Assembly (NCBI GenBank): GCA_029204225.1
Contig: CM055098.1
Span: 54,942,282-55,006,281, forward strand
Direction: 5' to 3'
Source of the DNA: Diphasiastrum complanatum
Lineage: Eukaryota; Streptophyta; Lycopodiopsida; Lycopodiales; Lycopodiaceae
DNA: 64,000 bases
The position numbers and the translations under genes are program-made. Shown in pieces: positions 57,565 through 64,000 of this stretch. The notes under the pieces are model-generated. The model saw nothing but the letters and a program-made list of their open reading frames with translations. It had not been told where the DNA came from and did no database searches. How positions within the stretch are numbered: position 1 is the first letter of the stretch; each line of letters begins with the position of its first letter.

Positions 57565-57930
57565 GCATGCTTGGAATGGATTACAAAACAACTCATGCAT
57601 CCAAAAGGCCATATTTCATCTAGGAATAAATATTCAGCAAGAGTTGAATGTCCAACATGTAACAAATCACACTATAGGGGCAATACACAAGGGAATCAAT
57701 TTCCATGAAGAGTTTTACATCATTTTTCTAATTATAATGTTTTTTGCAATTTGAGTCGTCGCTAAATTAATGGTATGACATGTTAAGCATTAATCGATGT
57801 GTGAAGTAATGAAGGTAGAAAGGGACTTCGTCGCATGGAAATACATTGAAGAGCAATGGTCAGATTTGAATGAACCTCATCATTTAAAATATGGTCTTGT
57901 AGCAAATGACATAAATCCTTCTACTTTTCA
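57565..57930 (+). pseudogene. Second CACTA TNP2 transposase remnant, N-terminal part
   Basis: Colinear by eye with 990-1405 + 6969-7130 of the first CACTA gene. MLGMDYKTTHAS matches KDLGLHYKHSPM. SARVECPTCNKSHYRG matches SILDSCPICGASRWME. A stop followed by RVLHHF matches QKVLRHF. VAKLMV*H matches IANLMLWH (Trp codon now TGA at 57776-57778). Twenty-one residues later AWKYIEEQW, EPHHLKYGLVANDINP matches AWKHVDSTW, EPRNVRLGLARDCVNP. The distance from M-x-W-H to AWK is exactly equal in both (24 codons). Heavily decayed, several stops. Confidence 0.72.
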
Positions 57931-59370
57931 AGTCGCAACATGATCCACATGCTAAATATTCTTCTATGCTTGAGTATCAAAATGGGATGTGTGTTCTTTT
58001 TTGGAGATTGAAGGAAGGTACAAATTGATCACAACAACTCAAAGTGTCGAGAGACATTGTCGGGACTGTCACATTCGATAGCACTATGGAAGACTTGGTG
58101 AAACTAGAGCACCGTCGTGTATAGATCATCTATCACCACAAAACCAATCGCTTAATTGATTAGTTAGTAGGTGTCTTAGAAAACCATAGATACAGAATTC
58201 TAAGGCGTCAAAGATAGTCGTGATTCTACTCTTTCGACTTAGTCGATAAGACACACAAGGAGATGATAAGCATTCAATTCACAATCAGAAGTAGAAACAA
58301 CATTAACCATTCACACGTTATACACTGATTTGAAGAACACATAGTATAATAAAGATGTGCAAATGTACATTATATTGTTGTAAAGAAATCTGCTTATTAG
58401 TATACAAGCCTAGAAGATCAATTTAGAATTGAACGATAGTGCTAGGCAAAGGCAGCAAGAGTGTTGTTGGTGCGATACTGCTAATCAGATAGATTGGTAC
58501 ATTGATCGATCCATCCATTCTCTAGAATAAGCATCTAACTTTGTATATGTACATATTGCAGTTACTCTATTACACGTCAGTCTTTGGGTTGATCGTACAG
58601 TAAAGCAAGCATGAAAGCAGGCATGAAGTCCCAATAGTAGTAATAGTGATGGACGATAGTTCGCGAGCCTTTTCCAAGTAGATAACTAGGTCTAGGACTC
58701 TGTCGTGGACACCTGAAAGAGATAGTTGGTAATAGATACAGTGACAACTAGATTGAATGGTTGAAGTGGAATTAAAATCCCAACATTCTTAGCTTTATTG
58801 ATTACAAGAGAAAGTATAAAGCCAAGAACATGGAGAACCATTAAAGTATGCATGCTTTGGAATTCATGCATATATTTCATGACCTGTATGTGAACGAAAC
58901 TTTATTGTTCGGCGATTTTCTAATGCAGATGATAAATGATTATCTTGGAGTAAGTGAATGTTCAGGTATATATTATTGCATTTGAAATCACGACAAATTT
59001 GTCTATTGTAGAGGCTATTTTTTATTTCGTATTTGTTGTTCGATGTGCAAAATTCACCACATTTGGCCAAATTGCATGCTATTATGTGCACCACATTTGC
59101 ATAATCGTTATAGTAAGAACATGCTAAAGTAAATGGTGTATCAGAATCATCGAAAGTGCATATTGCTTGATCATCTCTTTTTAATAACTCAAAGAAGAAT
59201 TTTAACGGGATTCATGAATTTCTCAAAATTCATGGCAAAAATAGAATCACTCATAAGTACAAACAGTTGAAATCATATGCTTGTTACAAAGAGATTTTAA
59301 AGCTTTTTGTTGTATATTCAAGTCCATCTTCTTGTGTATCTAGTTAAAGAAATTATTGTTGGGGGTTTAG
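57931..59370. other. Unrecognised interior of the second CACTA remnant
   Basis: The middle of the transposase is expected here but I could not recognise it; probably too diverged or replaced by other insertions. No other gene seen. Confidence 0.35.
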
Positions 59371-59371
59371 G

Positions 59372-59600
59372 GTCACAAGGTGGATGTTTTACCTTGAAAG
59401 AATCTTGAAGGTAGTAAAAAGTTTTGTGAGACACAGGGCAAGTCCAGAAGGTAGCATTGTCTTGTCCAAGAGTTTCTCACAAGTACATCCTGCCACCTTG
59501 CGATTATGGAACGATGAAAATAATGAACGTGTTATAGATGAAGTTCCATAAGGAAAAGACATAACAAGAAAACTTACAACTTCTCTACTCGACAAAATTA
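59372..59600 (+). pseudogene. Second CACTA remnant, DUF4218 part
   Basis: The plus-strand frame reads VTRWMFYLERILKVVKSFVR, then HRASPEGSIV, matching LRWMYPFKRIMKLLKQYVQN, LARPEGCMA of the first CACTA gene (8510-8600). It lies in the correct order and strand behind the N-terminal remnant at 57565. The antisense frame at 59389-59691 is a shadow of it. Confidence 0.75.
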
Positions 59601-59725
59601 ACACGTTCATCTTGTATAAGTGTGGACAAGTGGATCTCAGGGTATGGAAAAGCCAAGAAAAATAAAAAAGCATAAACATGAAACAAAACAAATTTCATAT
59701 ATGAAAAGGGCACAAACTATGAAAA

Positions 59726-59879
59726 ACAATCAATTTACCTTCTCAATGTACGTGGATTTATGATGCTTGATAAGGCATCAGAAAATGGAAAACAAGTTAT
59801 GACAAACAATCAATTTACCTTCTCAATGTACGTGGATTTATGATGCTATGGATAAGGCATCAGAAAATGGAAAACAAGT
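59726..59879. repeat. Tandem duplication, period 80 bp
   Basis: ACAATCAATTTACCTTCTCA... at 59726-59797 is repeated at 59806-59879 with small changes (GCTTGATAAGG versus GCTATGGATAAGG). Confidence 0.95.
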
Positions 59880-60011
59880 GACAAATGAAGAGTGATAAGT
59901 TGCTCGTGGGTGTGCATGGAAACTTGTGGGTTCAAGATTTATGTTTTTGTCTATATTCATAATCAACAAATTCCTACATTGATCGAAAATTCTTGTTGTA
60001 TTTCTATACAA

Positions 60012-60247
60012 ATGTTATAGTTCTCAGTCATGTTAGCTTGTTTTGTTTTGGAGTTAGCTAGTCTGTTTGATATGCGCCATGTCACATTTTTTTGCCATTC
60101 ATAGATTAGATATCACTTACAAACAACGTATGTTATAGTTCTCAGTCATGTTAGCTTGTTTTGTTTTGGTGTTAGCTAGTTTGTTTGATATGCGCCATGT
60201 CACATTTTTTTGCCATTCATAGATTAGATATCACTTACAAACAACGT
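60012..60247. repeat. Tandem duplication, period 118 bp, with trailing partial copies
   Basis: ATGTTATAGTTCTCAGTCAT... at 60012-60129 is repeated at 60130-60247. Partial copies (TAGATTAGATATCAC(C/T)TACA) and a further about 45-bp duplication (TGTACTATGTTTCA(T/C)TGATTT) follow to about 60355. Confidence 0.95.
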
Positions 60248-60624
60248 ATGTTTGAGTAGATTAGATATCACCTACAAACAACGTATGTACTATGTTTCAT
60301 TGATTTGCAAAGAGCAAACAAAGTATGTACTATGTTTCACTGATTTGCAAAGAGCTTGTACTTGACGTTCAAGAGAGTACTAAGGGTCAAAAAGTGCAAC
60401 ATAACAAATTCATTACATCCATCAAAATAATAAAGACAAATGAGTCACATGCACAATTTTGATGCATGTACTAGACTCAAAGGTAGGCCCTCCCTTACCC
60501 CCCCCCCCAACCCAAAAAAAAATAGAGGCCTCCCGTTGCAACAGTAATAATAATAAATAGGAATTAGCAATACCCGGTTTCTTGACCGTTAATTATCCCA
60601 TGCTCTCGGAACAGGCCGCCGGAT

Positions 60625-60815
60625 CGCGGCTTTAACCCCAGGGTTTTGTCTGCATCCCTTGGACAATGAGGCCTTCAACCCCCGGTTTTCACTCCTACCC
60701 GTTGGACGAACTGAACGGAGGCTTGAACCCAAGGTTCTTCGTGTTACCCGCTGGATAAAGCGGAATGAGGCCGTTAGGATTCCCAAGGCATGCGCTCTGA
60801 CCCCTGGAAACCGGC
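60625..60815. repeat. GC-rich degenerate tandem repeats upstream of the glutaredoxin-like gene
   Basis: About four units of roughly 50 bp, each with GAGGC(C/T)T-x-AACCC-x-GGTT and CCCGTTGGA/CCCGCTGGA parts (60631, 60668, 60717, 60766). The GC content is far above the surroundings. Frames through it on both strands (60589-60874) follow the repeat and are not believed. Confidence 0.7.
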
Positions 60816-60879
60816 CACCGCCGGTTCCCGGTAGCCGTCTCGTGACCCGTAGACGGGAAGCTGGGATAAGGTAACTGGG

Positions 60880-61848
60880 TATAGCCGGTATCCGGTGGCC
60901 AGGGGGGAATCCCTTTCCTTCGAGGAGGGAGAGAATGGAGGAGAATTCAGTGGAGAGTGGACTGAGGGAGAGTGTGTTTGTGAGAGTTCAGATCCCAATG
61001 CCCATCAATCAATCAATGCATTTGATCTGTCATGTCTTTTGTTTTTTATTTTGAACAGATCTGCCAGTTTTAAGATCCCCTGCTGCAGCTCCTGTTTTCA
61101 CTGCTGTTGTTTTGATCCAAATGCTGCTGCCAATCCTGCTCTGAGGCTCTATCCTTCTCTCTCTCTCATTGTTTCCGAAGTGGGTTCTCGGATCCCTGCT
61201 TCCTGACAGCATTGCTGGGTGTTTGTGAGCTGGATTGTAGTGTGTCTGAAAGTGGACTGTGATTTGATTCATTTGCTGAGGTTGCCTGATGCCCGTGCTG
61301 CCATCTGCATGTTGCTGTAGTCAGATCTCTTTTTTCCTGACTGATTGGCCACATTGCTTGGTGTTGGTGCTGGATTTTAGTGTGCCTGAAAATTGGGCGT
61401 GATTTCTGCCATTAGAGTGTGCTCTTAGTCAGAAAAGCTGGTTGAAGTAGCTCTGGACAGCTCAATCTGGACTGGGTTTCCTGCTTTAGGTCTGATGCAT
61501 TCTAGTTTAGTACCTCTGATATTGGTGAATTCCTATTATGCTTAGCTTTGGATTGGGAGCTCAATTCAGCTTTGGATGAGTAAATGTTTTCATTAAAAAA
61601 CGATACAGCTCTGAGCCGTTCATGTGAGCAGAAAGAGATTGCTTGATTGATCTAGTCTGGAAACATTTCCAAAATCACGTTTCCTGGAGGGATTGTACAA
61701 TACCACCAAAGTAGGATGAAGCCAATGGCTTGATGACCTCACCTGAATTAAGCAGAAGAGGAATATTTGGATAAAAGCAGCTTAGGTTGAGCTCGGTATC
61801 TGGTTGCAATTTGAGAAGTAAAGAGGCAGAGGAAACTGCAAGCAAGAG
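60880..61848 (+). promoter_or_regulatory. Promoter and long 5' leader of the glutaredoxin-like gene
   Basis: No clear TATA box is seen. A purine-rich GGAGGGAGAGAATGGAGG tract at 60923-60940 and a pyrimidine-rich stretch before TTTTGAACAG|ATCTG (about 61059) hint at a transcription start near 60.9 kb and a possible leader intron. Short ORFs in the leader (61849 is the first long frame) have no family match. Confidence 0.4.
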
Positions 61849-63711
61849 ATGGGCTGCACATCATCAAAAAACACAAGGATCCTAGGCGGAACTCGAGAAT
61901 GGAATGCTCCATTGCTCAGAAGTATGACAATGCCAGTGCGCCGTAGACGGTGGAAACGCAAAGAAAGTCAGCACCTGGTTGCTCTTACCTCCACAACTTA
62001 CGGGGTGCTGAGACTCCTGGATTTGCCGGATCAGGACTCACCTGAAGCCATGACAACAGAGGATGTGCAGGAAAGCTATGAGAGTTTGTGGAGCTTGTCT
62101 TTGCAGAGCACGAAGGCTCCCAAAAATTGGTCAAAAGCTTGCTTTCTCCCAGAGATCAGATCTGTAATTGAAGACGTTTATGCTTACAAGCCAGAGATAA
62201 TCAACACTGCAGAGCTTATGGCAGGCCTTGAAGATGAATGCCTTTCTCCGCCTTCTTCCTTCACTTGGTGTAAAGCAAAAATGTACACTAGATCTTTCTC
62301 TCTCTCGTCTATTCCAGCGGTGCACAAGCTTGATGCTGTTCTGAGGAGACATGCCAAGCCTTCTGCTGTTTTGGCAAAGTATCACTCCTGCATTGCTCTG
62401 CCTAAGACACTCTGCTTGCATCGATCTGACGAAGAGAATTCCAAGCCTTTGTTTGCTGATCCTTCGCCAGCAGGTCAATTCTCCTCCCCCTCCCCTGTTA
62501 CTTGTACCTCCAAAAGATCAAGCTCTAAAAAGAAGAGCAAGAGGAATGCAGCATCGGCCTTGCCCTTTACTCCGCTGAAATCTTCCTTGGCTCAGAAACT
62601 TGGGCTATGCAGTGCCAACATCCAGAGCAATCCTAAATCTTCCTCTGCTAGAAAAAAGTCGATTGACAATGAGACTCCTGAATGCATGCCCTTGATGTCT
62701 ATAGAGAACACTGTGGGCAATCGTATTACAGCTTCAAGCATTTGCACTGTTAAGAAAGCGGCCAAAAAGAAAAGAGCTACTCCTGAGAAATCAAGCCAAA
62801 CAAAATGCTATGCGGAAAATTTGCCTCCACAACTGACTGTTAGCAAGAGCTACCACACTATTCTTAGTGATGGCACGGAGGAAATCGAGAGTCCTATATT
62901 CGATCCAGAGCTGTTGCAGAATTTTGAGAGGGCAGTAGAACAAATTGGATCAGATGAGAAGTGGCTTTCCTCTACACTTGGACACAATCTCATCAGCCCC
63001 AGTTCATGTAGTCATGAAGAGGAAGCGACTCCACTGAAACCTAAGCATTTGATGCTCTTTGGTGGACTATCAGCTTCGAAGCGTAACAGGATTTCTGATT
63101 CTGGAAGAGGAGAGGATCATTTGACAGTAGGAACTGAGCTAGGAAGCATGGAACTATATGTGCTTGATAGCACGACACATTATTTCAAGGAAGATGTCTT
63201 GGAAGACAAGCACCAGCAGCTCAAGAGAGAGCTGAAAAGCTTTCCATGGCTGTGCCCACCTGCTGGAGAGAACAGTGTGGTACTCTACTCAACCAGCTTG
63301 CATGGAATCAGAAAAACTTTTGAAGATTGCAACAGCTTGCAGGGAATCCTTAGAGGATTTGGAGTGCATGTAGATGAAAGAGATGTGTCAATGCACTCGG
63401 GCTTCTTGCAGGAACTGAAGAATCTCATGAGAGAAAAGACTGTGACGGTTCCAAGGCTATTCATCAAGGGCCACTACATAGGAGGTGTGGAGGAAGCACA
63501 GCAGCTCCATGAGGATGGGAAGCTAGCAAACTTGCTTGAGGGTATCAGGAAGGAGGACTCTAGCTCAGTTTGTGATGGTTGTGGAGGCATGAGATTCATA
63601 CCTTGCTTAGATTGTAGTGGGAGCTGCAAGATAATCACTGATGGAAACGAGGTGGTACGTTGTCCTGATTGCAATGAAAATGGATTGATCAGATGTCCAA
63701 TTTGCTGCTGA
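61849..63711 (+). CDS. Glutaredoxin-domain protein with C-terminal Cys-rich zinc domain
   Basis: A 620-residue single-exon gene of the plant family with a divergent glutaredoxin domain (related to Arabidopsis At3g28850/At5g39865 and animal GRXCR1). The N-terminus MGCTSSK is a likely N-myristoylation signal with a Cys for palmitoylation, suggesting membrane attachment. Residues about 20-470 are low-conservation, Ser/Lys-rich, probably disordered. The glutaredoxin fold spans about 475-570 (VVLYSTSLHGIRKTFEDC, VDERDVSMHSGF, TVPRLFIKGHYIGGVEE). The CPYC active site is replaced by S-L-H-G, so thiol-disulfide catalysis is unlikely, while TVPRLF and GG keep the glutathione-binding fold. At the end, four CxxC pairs (C575/C578, C586/C589, C605/C608, C616/C619) form a DnaJ-like zinc domain. 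Start chosen as the first ATG giving the myristoylation motif. The gene looks intact. Confidence 0.95.
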   Translation: MGCTSSKNTRILGGTREWNAPLLRSMTMPVRRRRWKRKESQHLVALTSTTYGVLRLLDLPDQDSPEAMTTEDVQESYESLWSLSLQSTKAPKNWSKACFLPEIRSVIEDVYAYKPEIINTAELMAGLEDECLSPPSSFTWCKAKMYTRSFSLSSIPAVHKLDAVLRRHAKPSAVLAKYHSCIALPKTLCLHRSDEENSKPLFADPSPAGQFSSPSPVTCTSKRSSSKKKSKRNAASALPFTPLKSSLAQKLGLCSANIQSNPKSSSARKKSIDNETPECMPLMSIENTVGNRITASSICTVKKAAKKKRATPEKSSQTKCYAENLPPQLTVSKSYHTILSDGTEEIESPIFDPELLQNFERAVEQIGSDEKWLSSTLGHNLISPSSCSHEEEATPLKPKHLMLFGGLSASKRNRISDSGRGEDHLTVGTELGSMELYVLDSTTHYFKEDVLEDKHQQLKRELKSFPWLCPPAGENSVVLYSTSLHGIRKTFEDCNSLQGILRGFGVHVDERDVSMHSGFLQELKNLMREKTVTVPRLFIKGHYIGGVEEAQQLHEDGKLANLLEGIRKEDSSSVCDGCGGMRFIPCLDCSGSCKIITDGNEVVRCPDCNENGLIRCPICC

Positions 63712-63879
63712 AAGCCTCTAAAGTATGTTGCAACCCTTTTATCCATCTAAATTGTCTGTCATTTCCTACTTATCAAGCCTTATCAAAGTAAATGAGTTTT
63801 TATATCTCCATAAAAAGTATGGTCAAATGAGGATTTACATGTGGTTGATCTGAATTCTAAAGGCTGTCTCTGGATAAAA

Positions 63880-63885
63880 AATAAA
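63880..63885 (+). terminator. Polyadenylation signal of the glutaredoxin-like gene
   Basis: AATAAA about 170 bp after the stop codon, following a T-rich stretch; a typical plant 3' end signal. Confidence 0.6.
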
Positions 63886-64000
63886 TAGCCCAATTCAGTA
63901 GAAGATAATATATATCATGATTTGGGCTTTCTGTTCTTCTTTTTTTTACCTGATATACTCTTGATTACTCCACAAGATGCCCATAATGAGGGCTAGTTTG

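Noticed and set aside
59389-59691. Hypothetical membrane-like protein on the minus strand
   Set aside because: It is the antisense of a CACTA DUF4218 remnant on the plus strand.
60589-61272. Short frames upstream of the glutaredoxin-like gene on both strands
   Set aside because: They follow GC-rich tandem repeats or leader sequence, with no family match and no conserved features.

Overview
This window is nuclear DNA of a land plant with a large, repeat-rich genome. The evidence is spliced-type CACTA transposases, Ty1/copia and Ty3/gypsy LTR retrotransposons primed by initiator tRNA-Met, a germin-like protein gene, and a plant-specific glutaredoxin-like gene starting MGCTSSK. The sequence alone does not fix the lineage. 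Only two genes look intact and host-owned: a germin-like protein (minus strand, about 23.2-23.9 kb) and a glutaredoxin-domain/zinc-knuckle protein (plus strand, 61.8-63.7 kb). Almost everything else is transposon in various states of decay.

Layout. 0.5-9.8 kb: a CACTA (En/Spm, TNP2-type) transposase gene with DUF4218 and DUF4216 regions. It is split by a complete copia element (A, 1406-6963; LTRs, PBS, PPT and a TGGCA target duplication). 10.3-10.9 kb: two long TC microsatellites with duplicated flanks. 11.0-15.7 kb: a minus-strand gypsy gag/protease relic split by a minus-strand copia element (F, 11731-15430; target duplication GCATA) that has lost most of its interior. 16-19.5 kb: a possible captured gene fragment, a GC-rich repeat patch, dispersed repeats G and J, and a degenerate minisatellite. 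19.6-20.9 kb: gypsy gag relics. 21.3-22.5 kb: repeat E. 23-24.2 kb: the germin gene, with a tiny tRNA-derived retroposon just upstream of its TATA box. 24.4-29.2 kb: further copies of G and J, a copia relic, and an LTR with its leader. 29.5-34.3 kb: an inverted copy of the gypsy/F junction, an inverted copy of E, and a 5'-truncated copia (B). 34.3-41.9 kb: nested copia gag relics, an unusual minus-strand element (D) with near-identical 387-bp LTRs, and a gypsy integrase-chromodomain tail. 42-48.8 kb: gypsy LTR, unassigned DNA, and minus-strand acidic ORFs near a possible PBS. 48.6-51.6 kb: copia H inside the gag of copia I. 51.9-54.8 kb: an unrecognised coding remnant followed by a PPT and LTR-like sequence. 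55.7-56.5 kb: a minus-strand copia gag. 57.5-59.6 kb: a second, badly decayed CACTA transposase. 60.6-63.9 kb: the glutaredoxin-like gene and its upstream repeats.

The strongest candidate for something undescribed is element D. It has copia-like gag and RT-start relics joined to a twice-repeated module (CDHYE/IKDALSWIW type). The same module recurs in repeat E at 21.5 kb and 31.3 kb and matches no family I can name. The recurring CACACGTGTG palindrome just inside the LTR 3' ends of several copia families and the minimal retroposon in the germin promoter are the next most interesting signals. All alignments were made by eye; no database search or computation was run.
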